Origin: Clostridiales bacterium
GTDB lineage: Bacteria; Bacillota; Clostridia; Oscillospirales; Acutalibacteraceae
Reading direction: 5' to 3'
NCBI GenBank assembly: GCA_019416455.1
Contig: DXXG01000030.1
Location: forward strand, 77,069 to 141,068
DNA: 64,000 nt
Shown here: positions 8,371-16,449 of the stretch, piece after piece
How the letters are laid out: each line of letters starts with the position of its first letter
How positions within the stretch are numbered: position 1 is the first letter of the stretch
Translations under genes and position numbers: made by a program
The notes under the pieces: model-generated
Database searches by the model: none
What the model saw: the letters and a program-made list of their open reading frames with translations, nothing else
What the model was told of the DNA's origin: nothing

Positions 8371-9144
8371 ATGAACAAACGGGAAAAACGGGAACAGTAC
8401 TGGTTCGTGGTGCAGCAGTTAACCGCCCGGGAATTAAAGCGAAAATACGCCCGTTCTGCCTTGGGAGTGCTGTGGAGCGTGCTGAATCCCCTGTTGTCCA
8501 TGGCGGTGCTGTCCCTGATCTTTTCCCAAATGTTCCGCCGGTCCATTGAGAACTATCCCATCTACTACCTCACTGGCTATCTGCTGTGGCAGGCCTTCAC
8601 CGGCACCACCAACGCCGCCATGACCACCCTGTCCGACAACCGTTCCCTGCTGCTGAAGGTAAAGTTTCCTATGGAGCTGTTCATCATCACTCGGGGTTGT
8701 ACAGCGCTGGTCAATTTGGGCTACTCTTTCGCGGCCTACGCGGTGATGCTGGTAGTTTTCCAGATCCCCGTCAGCTGGCCGGTGGTGTTTCTTCCCTTTA
8801 TCGTGGCCTGTCTGTTTCTGTTTTCCTTGGGACTCTCCTACGCTCTGGCGGCGGCCTATGTGTTCTACGGGGACGTACAGCATTTGTACACGGTGGTGCT
8901 CACCCTGTGGATGTACTGTTCCGCTATTTTCTACCCTGCGGACCAGCTGTCCGGGCCCATCCGTCAGGTGGTGGAGGTCAACCCCCTGTATCTGTTTATC
9001 CGGTGCCTGCGGGGAGCGGTGATGGAAGCCCGTCCCCCTTCCTGGCAGGATCTGGCGCTGATGATCCTCTGGGGCGTGGGGTCCTATCTGGCAGGCTGGG
9101 GAATCTTCCGCTGGTTCCGGGTAAAACTGCTGCAAAGACTGTGA
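8371..9144 (+). CDS. Polysaccharide ABC exporter, permease subunit (Wzm/TagG type)
   Basis: A 257-residue membrane protein with six hydrophobic segments, the size of ABC-2 type permeases that export O-antigen or teichoic acid. Typical stretches are LTARELKRKYARSALGVLW at the N-terminus (an amphipathic interface helix) and NPLYLFIRCLRG near the C-terminus. I chose ATG at 8371 because GGGAGG lies seven bases upstream; the upstream in-frame ATG at 8356 overlaps that site. The ATPase gene follows after nine bases. The Wzx-type flippase at 2140 could serve a different glycan or a precursor. Confidence 0.88.
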   Translation: MNKREKREQYWFVVQQLTARELKRKYARSALGVLWSVLNPLLSMAVLSLIFSQMFRRSIENYPIYYLTGYLLWQAFTGTTNAAMTTLSDNRSLLLKVKFPMELFIITRGCTALVNLGYSFAAYAVMLVVFQIPVSWPVVFLPFIVACLFLFSLGLSYALAAAYVFYGDVQHLYTVVLTLWMYCSAIFYPADQLSGPIRQVVEVNPLYLFIRCLRGAVMEARPPSWQDLALMILWGVGSYLAGWGIFRWFRVKLLQRL

Positions 9145-9153
9145 GGTGAGAGG

Positions 9154-9888
9154 GTGAGCGACAGAGAGACCGTCATCCGCGTGGAGCACGTGACCATGGA
9201 TTTCCGCCGGGCCCAGCGCACTGCCGGCAGCATCAAAGAACTGATTTTGAAAGGCCAGGGAAAGCGTGAGACCTTCCGGGCCTTGGACGACGTGAGTTTT
9301 CAGGTGGAGCAGGGCCAGGTGGTGGGGATCGTGGGGACTAATGGCTCCGGGAAGAGCACCCTGTTGAAGATCATTGCCGGGGCGCTGTCACCCACCCGGG
9401 GCAGGGTGGAGGTGGACCGTGACAAGGTGCAGCTGCTCACTTTGGGCACGGGTTTTGACCCGGAGCTTACCGGCCGGGAGAATCTGTTCCTGAATGGTGC
9501 CCTCATCGGCAGGAGCAGGCAGTTCCTCAACCGGCGTTACCGTCAGATCGTAAATTTCGCGGAGCTGGAGGGTTTTATGGAGGAGCGTGTGCGCAACTAC
9601 TCCTCGGGAATGGTCTCCCGGCTGGGGTTTGCTATCGCCACCGCCGGAGAGGCCCCAGAGATCCTCATCCTGGATGAGGTGCTCAGCGTGGGGGACATGT
9701 TTTTTCGGAAAAAAAGCGAGGCCCGCATCCGGGAGATGATCCACGGCGGTTCCACGGTGCTGATCGTGTCCCACTCTCCAGGGGTGGTGCGAGAAAACTG
9801 CACCAGGGCCCTGTGGCTGGATCGGGGAAAACTGCTGGCGGACGGGGACCCTAAAACGGTCTGCGCTGCCTACGAGAAAAGCCACTGA
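9154..9888 (+). CDS. Polysaccharide ABC exporter, ATPase subunit (Wzt/TagH type)
   Basis: A 244-residue ABC ATPase that should pair with the permease just upstream. Motifs: IVGTNGSGKSTLLK (Walker A, near residue 54), YSSGMVSRLGFAIAT (the divergent signature usual in TagH/Wzt-type ATPases), ILILDEVLSVGD (Walker B) and the switch histidine in IVSHSPG. The frequent H-loop and the V-x-x-VTMDF start fit polysaccharide exporters. The length is that of the ATPase domain alone, without the C-terminal carbohydrate-binding domain of some Wzt proteins, so no terminal-sugar recognition is expected. The start codon is GTG with GAGAGG close upstream. Confidence 0.9.
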   Translation: MSDRETVIRVEHVTMDFRRAQRTAGSIKELILKGQGKRETFRALDDVSFQVEQGQVVGIVGTNGSGKSTLLKIIAGALSPTRGRVEVDRDKVQLLTLGTGFDPELTGRENLFLNGALIGRSRQFLNRRYRQIVNFAELEGFMEERVRNYSSGMVSRLGFAIATAGEAPEILILDEVLSVGDMFFRKKSEARIREMIHGGSTVLIVSHSPGVVRENCTRALWLDRGKLLADGDPKTVCAAYEKSH

Positions 9889-9909
9889 GTTTTTGGGAAA
9901 GGTGATCGT

Positions 9910-11868
9910 ATGAAAGAGAAGCTGTACCGTTTTCTGTGGGATCGTGCGCCCCGGGCGGGGGAACTCTACCAGGCCCGCCGGATGGCAGGCGTGCCCAAGT
10001 GGCGAGCTGTCCCCCAGCTGCTTGCCGCCGGATTGGTGGGGGAACGGGGTGATGGTCCGCCTCTGCCACCGGAAGGGGAAAGCCAGTCTCTGGAACGGAT
10101 ATCCTCGAAGGTTTTGGCGGAAGAGCTCAGCCAGTTTGACGGGGTGTCCTTCGATGTGTTTGATACCTTGCTCCTGCGATGTGTGGACCGGCCAGAGGAC
10201 GCCTTTTTCCTGGTAGGGGCCAAGCTGGGATACCCCGATTTCCAACGGCTCCGAGTGGAGGCGGAGCGCCTTGCCCGCCAGCGGAAACGAAAGACCCAAG
10301 GCACTGGGGAGGTGACTCTCCGGGAGATCTGGGAGGAGCTGAAAAGGACCACCGCCCTGGACCCGGAACAGGGCATGGCGACGGAACTGGAAGTGGAGCT
10401 GGCTCTCTGCCGGGGGAATCCCTATTTTCTGCCGGTGGTGGAACATCTGCGCTCCCTGGGAAAACCCATGGCCCTCACCTCCGATATGTACCTGCCGGGG
10501 GAGTTCCTCCAAAAACTGGTGGAGCAGGCGGGCTTTGGGCAGTTTCAAATGTGTTTGGTCTCCGGGGAGGAGCGGGCCTCCAAGGGGGAGGGCAGCCTTT
10601 TTGACCGGCTGCGGCAGAGGTTCCCGCCGGGAGCGTCTCTGGCCCATGTGGGGGACAATCCTCATTCCGACGGGGAGAGGGCTAAATCCAAAGGCTTCAC
10701 CTCCTTTTTGTATCAGAACGTCCAGAGGGCGGGAGATCCTTTCCGGACCCAGGACATGTCCCGGGTCCTGGGCAGCGTGTACCGGGGACTGGTGAACGGA
10801 AAGCTCCACAACGGGGCGGAACCCTGCTCGTTGCTGTACGAGTACGGTTACGTGTACGGCGGAATGTTCGCTTTGGGATACTGCCGATTCATCCGGGAAC
10901 AGGCGGACCTTCAAAAGGCGGATAGGCTGCTGTTTCTTTCCCGGGACGGAGAGGTCCTGCTGGAACTGTATCGCCGTCTGTACCCGGAGGATCGCCGGCC
11001 GGTGTACGCCTACTGGTCACGGCTGGCGGCGGCCAAAGTGACCGCGGGGATGTTCCCCGGGGATTACTTCCGGCGGTTTTTGTGGCACAAGGCGGAGGGG
11101 GGCGTGCCTGTGTGGCAGGCTGTGAGGTCTATGGAGCTGACGCCTCTTCTGCCGGAACTGTGCGCCCGCTTGGGGCTGTCCCCCAACAAGCACTTGACGC
11201 ATAAAAACGCTGGGGATATCCAAAACTATCTCACAGATGTCTGGGACAGAGTGATGTCCCTGTACGGTCCCCAACGCCAGGCGGCAGGAGAGTATTACCA
11301 CCAGCTGCTGGAAGGCTGCCGCCGGGCGGTGGCGGTGGACATCGGCTGGGCGGGAAGCGGTCCGGCGTCTCTGTGGTGGGCGGCAGAAAAACTGTGGGGC
11401 TTGGAGTGTGAGATCACCGGTCTTGTGGCGGGGACCAACTCCGCTCACAGCCCGGAACGGGACGCTGCAGAGTCTCTGCTCCTCACGGGGAAGCTGAAAA
11501 GCTATCTCTTTTCCCAAGGGGAAAACCGGGACCTGTGGAAGCTCCACGATCCTCGCCGGGACCACAACCTGTTTTGGGAACTGCTGTTGGGCGGGGAAGA
11601 GGGAAGCCTGAAAGGCATCTATCCCGGTCCGGAGAGAGGCTGGCGGCTGGAACTGGGAAAGAATCCCCAGGCGGACGCTGTAAGGGAGATCCACCGGGGG
11701 ATGCTGGATTTCGCCCGGGATTTCACCGCTCTGGAAGGGCGGCTGGGGATGACTCTGCCCATTTCCGGCAGGGACGCCTATGCTCCCATGCTGGAAATAT
11801 TCCAGGATAAAAACGCCCCGTACCGCCGGGGATTGGAGGCGCTGCTGGATGAACCAGGGATCGGGTAA
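9910..11868 (+). CDS. HAD-superfamily protein with C-terminal RDG domain (COG5610-like)
   Basis: A 652-residue cytosolic protein with two parts. Residues about 75-270 are a HAD hydrolase: SFDVFDTLLLR holds the nucleophile motif (D82, D85, T86), ALTSDMYLP supplies the second motif and HVGDNPHSDGERAK the acidic third motif. Residues about 330-640 carry RLLFLSRDG (RDG at 345-347) and AVDIGWAGSG (D477, G479, W480), shared with the protein encoded at 7110. Such proteins occur in surface-glycan clusters of anaerobes, but their reaction is not established; dephosphorylation of a sugar intermediate is a guess from the HAD fold. It follows the exporter ATPase by 21 bases. Confidence 0.65.
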   Translation: MKEKLYRFLWDRAPRAGELYQARRMAGVPKWRAVPQLLAAGLVGERGDGPPLPPEGESQSLERISSKVLAEELSQFDGVSFDVFDTLLLRCVDRPEDAFFLVGAKLGYPDFQRLRVEAERLARQRKRKTQGTGEVTLREIWEELKRTTALDPEQGMATELEVELALCRGNPYFLPVVEHLRSLGKPMALTSDMYLPGEFLQKLVEQAGFGQFQMCLVSGEERASKGEGSLFDRLRQRFPPGASLAHVGDNPHSDGERAKSKGFTSFLYQNVQRAGDPFRTQDMSRVLGSVYRGLVNGKLHNGAEPCSLLYEYGYVYGGMFALGYCRFIREQADLQKADRLLFLSRDGEVLLELYRRLYPEDRRPVYAYWSRLAAAKVTAGMFPGDYFRRFLWHKAEGGVPVWQAVRSMELTPLLPELCARLGLSPNKHLTHKNAGDIQNYLTDVWDRVMSLYGPQRQAAGEYYHQLLEGCRRAVAVDIGWAGSGPASLWWAAEKLWGLECEITGLVAGTNSAHSPERDAAESLLLTGKLKSYLFSQGENRDLWKLHDPRRDHNLFWELLLGGEEGSLKGIYPGPERGWRLELGKNPQADAVREIHRGMLDFARDFTALEGRLGMTLPISGRDAYAPMLEIFQDKNAPYRRGLEALLDEPGIG

Positions 11869-12883
11869 AGTGCTGTATCACGGGATCAGCTCTTATCAGC
11901 TTTTGGAGGTGATCCTTCACAGGCTGCTGTTCCACCGGGAGGAGGAAGCAGTGCTGCTGCTGCCGGATTTCATCCGGGAAAAATACCCCCAATGGGAAAA
12001 GCTGAGCCATGGCTTTTTCAATGAGGTGCGGCTGTTCCCCTACCTGAACATCCCCCACGGGGAGGAAAGCCGAGTGGTGAGGGACACTGCCGCCGCCTAT
12101 GAAAGCCTGGAACTTCCCCTTTTGGAGGAGTTTTCCAGGATCTATATCGCCGGGGCCCACTTTTACTTTTCCCTGTATGTGATCTCCCGCAGACTGCCTT
12201 TTTCCTTTTTCGAGGACGCCGCGGGGATGCTTTCCCGGCCGGAAGAAGCTGCCGGGGTGCTGGCGGCCAAGTTTCCCCAGCATGCGGCCCTGGCCCAGTC
12301 CCACGGACTGTTCTCCGGAGACAATCCTCTGATCCAGGAGGTGTTCTGCTGCTGGGAAGCCCAGTCGGGGCCGGTGGAGACCAAGGCCACCATCTGGGAT
12401 TTCTCCGTGGAGCGGGCCTTGAAAGCCCTTCCTTGGGGGGAGCGGAGACGGCTGGTGAAGTTCTTCGTGGAGCGTCCCATCAAAACCAAGGCGGACACTA
12501 TCCTGCTGACCCAGCAATTTGCCGGTTTGGGTTTGATGGGGGAGGAGGAGCAGCGTTCCCTGTACCGGGAGCTGGCTCAAGGGCCCTTGGCTGGCAGGAG
12601 GCTGTTGGTGAAGCCCCACCCGGACGACCGGCTGGATTACCGGGAGGTATTCCCCGGGGCGGAAGTGATGGGGGAAGTGTTCCCCGCGGAGCTGCTGCCC
12701 TACGTGTTCCGGGGACACAAACCAAAGACCGTCGCGGCCTTTGGGTCGGCCAGTCTTTCTAACCTGGGGGAGAGTTTCCAGATCTTGCGGCTTCCCTTTC
12801 AGGAGGCGGCCCATCCCCAGGAACCCCAGCCGGATCCTCTCCCGTTTCAGTCGGGGGATTTGGCAGGATATCCCAGTATGTAG
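11849..12883 (+). CDS. GT52/polysialyltransferase-like glycosyltransferase
   Basis: A 344-residue protein that I place in the GT52/capsular polysialyltransferase group with moderate confidence. The evidence is LLVKPHPDD near residue 252, the usual KPHP motif of CMP-sugar transferases of this type, followed by FPAELLPYVF, AAFGSASLSNL, and an N-terminal Rossmann-like start (KVLYHGISSYQLLEVI). ATG at 11849 follows GGAGG by nine bases and overlaps the upstream gene's end; the longer in-frame start at 11780 lies deep inside that gene. The neighbouring gene is of the same type, and a CMP-sugar synthetase lies 2.8 kb downstream, which suggests a CMP-activated donor. Confidence 0.55.
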   Translation: MNQGSGKVLYHGISSYQLLEVILHRLLFHREEEAVLLLPDFIREKYPQWEKLSHGFFNEVRLFPYLNIPHGEESRVVRDTAAAYESLELPLLEEFSRIYIAGAHFYFSLYVISRRLPFSFFEDAAGMLSRPEEAAGVLAAKFPQHAALAQSHGLFSGDNPLIQEVFCCWEAQSGPVETKATIWDFSVERALKALPWGERRRLVKFFVERPIKTKADTILLTQQFAGLGLMGEEEQRSLYRELAQGPLAGRRLLVKPHPDDRLDYREVFPGAEVMGEVFPAELLPYVFRGHKPKTVAAFGSASLSNLGESFQILRLPFQEAAHPQEPQPDPLPFQSGDLAGYPSM

Positions 12884-12896
12884 AAGGTGAGAAAGC

Positions 12897-13985
12897 ATGG
12901 AAAGCGCGTTGTTTCTTGTAAATTCCGTATACCATCTGCTGACGGCGGTGAACGTGAAGCGTCAGCTTCTGCCCCAAGGAGAGGCAGATTTAGTGGTGAC
13001 GGATCTTCTGCCCGGGGCCGGGGACCTTGCCGCCCGGCTGGGGGAAACTGGGCTGTTTCGCCGGGTGATCTTAGGACAGGCCAAAGAGCTGGCGTCCCAG
13101 TACCCCATGAACCAGGAAGGGGCGGTGGAACGGTGTTTTGAGCAGGGAGATACCCTGCTGCGATGGGCTTTGGGGGAGGAGCTTCCCCGGGGATATGACC
13201 GGGTATTCTTTCCCAATTTCGACTGGCTTTCCCGGCTTTTGGCCTGCCGTTACGACGGCCCGGATTTTTACTGGATCGAGGACGGCTTTTCCAGCTATGT
13301 CATCGACTACGTAAGGCCCGACCGGGCAGCGGTAAATCGTCATCCTCTGGGACGGCGTCTGGGGGAGCGGACAAAAGCCGCCCTGCTCTATGAGCCCCGG
13401 CTGGCCATGCGGGGAGACCGGATCCCCAACCTGTCCCTGCCCAAGCTTTCCCGGGAAGATGACGGACTTCGGGAAACGCTGAATTTCGTGTTTCAGTACC
13501 GCCCACCTCGAGAACTGCCCCCCTTCCTGTTTTTGGAGCAGTCCTTCCGAGCGGAGAACATCCGGGGCAACGACTTGGAACTGATGGCTCTGTGCCAGCG
13601 GACAGTGGGACCGGGGAATTTTGGGGTGAAGCCCCATCCCCGCAACGGGGAGAATCTTCCCCAGAGCCTGGGGCTCACCCGCAAGATGGATCTTTCCGTG
13701 CCATGGGAGCTGTTTCTGCTCAATCAGCGGGAGAACATCCCCACAGTGGTGACGGTGTGCTCCAACGGGGCGCTCAGCGGCAGGCTCTGCCTGGGGCTGG
13801 ATCTTCCCACGGTGATGCTTTACAAGCTGTACACAGGCAAAGTGCTTTGGAAGGAGGACCCGGTCCTTCTCCGGTATTTGGAGACGTTCCGCCGCCAGTT
13901 CGCAGGAGAGCGCACCTACGTGCCTCAGACTCCCTTCGAGCTGGAAAGCGTCCTGAAGTATTTGGGAGGACAGTATGGAGATTAA
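12897..13985 (+). CDS. GT52/polysialyltransferase-like glycosyltransferase (second copy)
   Basis: A 362-residue protein starting ALFLVNSVYHLLTAVNV, a form typical of GT52-like enzymes. It has FYWIEDGFSSYV near residue 126, FLEQSFR near residue 212 and FGVKPHPRNGE near residue 242, where KPHP matches the upstream neighbour. GRLCLGLDLPTVMLYKLY near the C-terminus resembles the end of the second Rossmann domain. GT52 contains CMP-sialic-acid-dependent enzymes, so a CMP-ulosonate donor is plausible, given the cytidylyltransferase gene nearby. The gene starts 13 bases after its neighbour and overlaps the following GT2 gene by 11 bases. Confidence 0.6.
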   Translation: MESALFLVNSVYHLLTAVNVKRQLLPQGEADLVVTDLLPGAGDLAARLGETGLFRRVILGQAKELASQYPMNQEGAVERCFEQGDTLLRWALGEELPRGYDRVFFPNFDWLSRLLACRYDGPDFYWIEDGFSSYVIDYVRPDRAAVNRHPLGRRLGERTKAALLYEPRLAMRGDRIPNLSLPKLSREDDGLRETLNFVFQYRPPRELPPFLFLEQSFRAENIRGNDLELMALCQRTVGPGNFGVKPHPRNGENLPQSLGLTRKMDLSVPWELFLLNQRENIPTVVTVCSNGALSGRLCLGLDLPTVMLYKLYTGKVLWKEDPVLLRYLETFRRQFAGERTYVPQTPFELESVLKYLGGQYGD

Positions 13986-15699
13986 AGTGTCGGTGATTAT
14001 CCCGGTGTACGGGGTGGAGAATTTTCTGGAACGGGCGGTGGATTCCGCTCTGGCCCAGACTTTGGAGGAAAAGGAGATCATTTTGGTGGACGACGGCAGT
14101 CCCGACGGCTGTCCAGCCATCTGCGACCGCTACGCCCAGGAATACCCTGAGACAGTGCGGGTGATCCACCAGGAGAACCAGGGTCTGGGCATGGCCCGCA
14201 ACGCCGGGGTGAGTCTGGCACGGGGAGAGTATGTGGCCTTTCTGGACTCCGACGACACGGTAGAGCCGGAAATGTACCAGACCCTCTACGAGAAAGCCCA
14301 GGAGGGAGACTACGACCTGGTGATGTGCGACGTGCGCATCCTCTATGTGGAGGAGAACCGGGAAGTGGTGGTGGCCTCCTATCCCAGGGAAGAGGTGGAT
14401 CTGGGGGATTACATCGCCCACGGAAACAACATTACGTACAGCGTGAACAAGCTCTACCGCCGATCCCTTTGGGAGGGGAACCACTACGAGAAAATGCTGT
14501 TCGAGGACATTGCCCTCATCCCCGCCCTGGTAACACGCACTCACAAGATCGGCTACGTGCCCCAGGCTTTCTACAACTATTACCGCCGGGGCGGCACCAT
14601 CTCCACCAGCCAGACCGGCCAGATGGTGGACATTGTCCGGGCGTTTCGGACGTTTCTCACCACCTGCGATCCCAACTATAAAGAGGAAGCGGTCTATTCC
14701 GCCGCCCGGCAGCTGCTGTGGAACATGACCCAGTCCCGCACCTTGTTCCTGCCGGATTTCATCGGCCTTCTTCGAGAGTTTGAGGCAGACTTCCGCTTGA
14801 ATCCCTACTTGAAACAGGACCGTGAAGCGGCTAAGATCCTGGATTATCTGGACCGGCAGGTGATCCCCGACCGGTTCATCCTGGCCCACTGCTGTCGTCC
14901 CCTGTCTCAGGAATTGGAGGAAACCCTCCGGGAGAACTTCCCCGATTCCCAACAGGTAGAGCTGGAAGAGGACCTGCTCTCCCGGGAGGAGATTCCGGAG
15001 AACGTGCGCCGAGCGGCGGAACTGGGACACTGGCAGTATGTGGAGGAGTACCTTTCCCTGTTGGAGTTGTGGGAGAGGGGCGGCATTGTCCTGGCGCAGG
15101 AAGCCCAGCCCCAGCTTTTTTTGAAACGCCGCCGGATGGAGCCGGTATTTTTCGGCTTTGAGAATCCCCAGGAGCTGACCACCCTGTGCTTTGGAGCAGT
15201 GCCCCATCACTATGTGATCCAGGCCCTGCTTCAGTCCTACCGGGAGGACCGCATCTACAACCGGGCGTTCCTTCCTCTGGCGGAACGGCTGCGTGATTTC
15301 CTCATCACCCGGTTTGGGTTGAAGGTGACGGGAAAACGGCAGGTGTTGGCGGGGGAGATCATTGTCCACCTGCCCAGCGTACTGGCCTACGACCTTCACG
15401 ACGGGGAAAACTGCTGCAAGCGGGGAGATCTTACCGCGCCGGAAGGGTTTGAGGTGGTCAGCGGCCAGGTGTTGGAATTCTGGTCCCAGCGGCTGATGGA
15501 AAACTGGAACCTGTATAAGTCCGAGCACAGAAAGAGAAGCTCTGGGAAAAAGCCCGCCTCCTCCAAGGGAGGAACAGGGGGAGTTACCCAGACACAACTG
15601 GAAGAGGAGCGCCGGAAAGTGGCCGCGCTCTATGAGGAATCCACCAGCTGGAAAGTGACCCGTCCCTTACGGGCCATCGCCCGGCTGTGGAAAAAGTAA
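13975..15699 (+). CDS. Long family 2 glycosyltransferase with unassigned C-terminal half
   Basis: A 574-residue protein. Residues 1-240 are a classic GT2 domain: VSVIIPVYGVENFLERAV, ILVDDGSPDGCP near residue 37 and FLDSDDTVEPEMY near residue 92. The following 300 residues include an acidic helical part and a stretch rich in Phe, Glu and Arg that I cannot assign; residues about 515-550 are Lys/Ser-rich (HRKRSSGKKPASS) and look like a linker. The end (STSWKVTRPLRAIARLWK) is a short amphipathic helix seen at the end of many glycan-modifying transferases. Twice the usual length suggests a second function or a membrane-tethered form. Confidence 0.82.
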   Translation: MEIKVSVIIPVYGVENFLERAVDSALAQTLEEKEIILVDDGSPDGCPAICDRYAQEYPETVRVIHQENQGLGMARNAGVSLARGEYVAFLDSDDTVEPEMYQTLYEKAQEGDYDLVMCDVRILYVEENREVVVASYPREEVDLGDYIAHGNNITYSVNKLYRRSLWEGNHYEKMLFEDIALIPALVTRTHKIGYVPQAFYNYYRRGGTISTSQTGQMVDIVRAFRTFLTTCDPNYKEEAVYSAARQLLWNMTQSRTLFLPDFIGLLREFEADFRLNPYLKQDREAAKILDYLDRQVIPDRFILAHCCRPLSQELEETLRENFPDSQQVELEEDLLSREEIPENVRRAAELGHWQYVEEYLSLLELWERGGIVLAQEAQPQLFLKRRRMEPVFFGFENPQELTTLCFGAVPHHYVIQALLQSYREDRIYNRAFLPLAERLRDFLITRFGLKVTGKRQVLAGEIIVHLPSVLAYDLHDGENCCKRGDLTAPEGFEVVSGQVLEFWSQRLMENWNLYKSEHRKRSSGKKPASSKGGTGGVTQTQLEEERRKVAALYEESTSWKVTRPLRAIARLWKK

Positions 15700-15710
15700 G
15701 GAGGCGCACT

Positions 15711-16448
15711 ATGCGAGTCATTGCCATCATCCCTGCCCGGTACGATTCCACCCGGTTCAAAGGGAAGCCCCTGGCGGACCTTTGCGGCCGCCCCATGCTT
15801 TGGTGGGTGTACCATCAGGTGAAGAAAGCCAAAAAGCTCCAAGAGGTGTGGGTGGCCACGGATCATCCGGCCATTCGTGAGACCTGTGACCAGTACCAGA
15901 TCCCCTGCAAGCTCACTTCGCCCCAATGCCCTACCAGTACCCAGCGGGTGTGGGAAGTGGCCCAGGAACTGGATGGGGACCTGTATGTCTGCGTCAACGG
16001 AGACGAGCCCCTCATCGATCCTCGGGTGATCGACCGGGTGATCCCCGACTCCCTGGAAGGCTTTTTCGCCGCCAATCTCATGGCGCCCATTCACTCCCCT
16101 GTGGAGGCGGTGGACGACACCAACATCAAGGTGGTGGCTGACGAGCAGGGGAACGCCCTGTTCTTTTCTCGCAGTCCCATTCCTCATCCCAAGGCCAGCG
16201 TGGAGTACTCCTTTTACAAACACTTGGGGGTGCTGTGCTACACCAAGGAGGCACTGCGGTTTTTCGACGAAACGCCCCGGGGACCCTTGGAGGCCATTGA
16301 GGACATCAACGAGCTGCGGTTCATCGAGCACGGGAAAAAACTGCGGATGATCCCCGTAGAAGGGGAGAGCCTTTCCGTGGACACTCCCAAGGACTTGGAA
16401 TACGTCCGGGGAGTTCTGCGGCTGAAGCTGAACAGGGGGGAGATCTGA
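15711..16448 (+). CDS. CMP-Kdo synthetase-like cytidylyltransferase
   Basis: A 245-residue homologue of 3-deoxy-manno-octulosonate cytidylyltransferase (KdsB), which activates a 2-keto-3-deoxy sugar acid with CTP to a CMP-sugar. Motifs are IIPARYDSTRFKGKPLADL at residues 5-23 (nucleotide loop), VWVATDHPAI near residue 49 and CVNGDEPLIDP near residue 95 (metal-binding Asp). ATG at 15711 follows AAGGAGG; the frame extends to 15687 inside the upstream gene. Kdo is a hallmark of Gram-negative outer membranes and I see no kdsA, kdsD or neuB-type gene here, so the sugar is probably another ulosonic acid. Its partner is likely the aldolase fusion one base downstream. Confidence 0.82.
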   Translation: MRVIAIIPARYDSTRFKGKPLADLCGRPMLWWVYHQVKKAKKLQEVWVATDHPAIRETCDQYQIPCKLTSPQCPTSTQRVWEVAQELDGDLYVCVNGDEPLIDPRVIDRVIPDSLEGFFAANLMAPIHSPVEAVDDTNIKVVADEQGNALFFSRSPIPHPKASVEYSFYKHLGVLCYTKEALRFFDETPRGPLEAIEDINELRFIEHGKKLRMIPVEGESLSVDTPKDLEYVRGVLRLKLNRGEI

Positions 16449-16449
16449 C

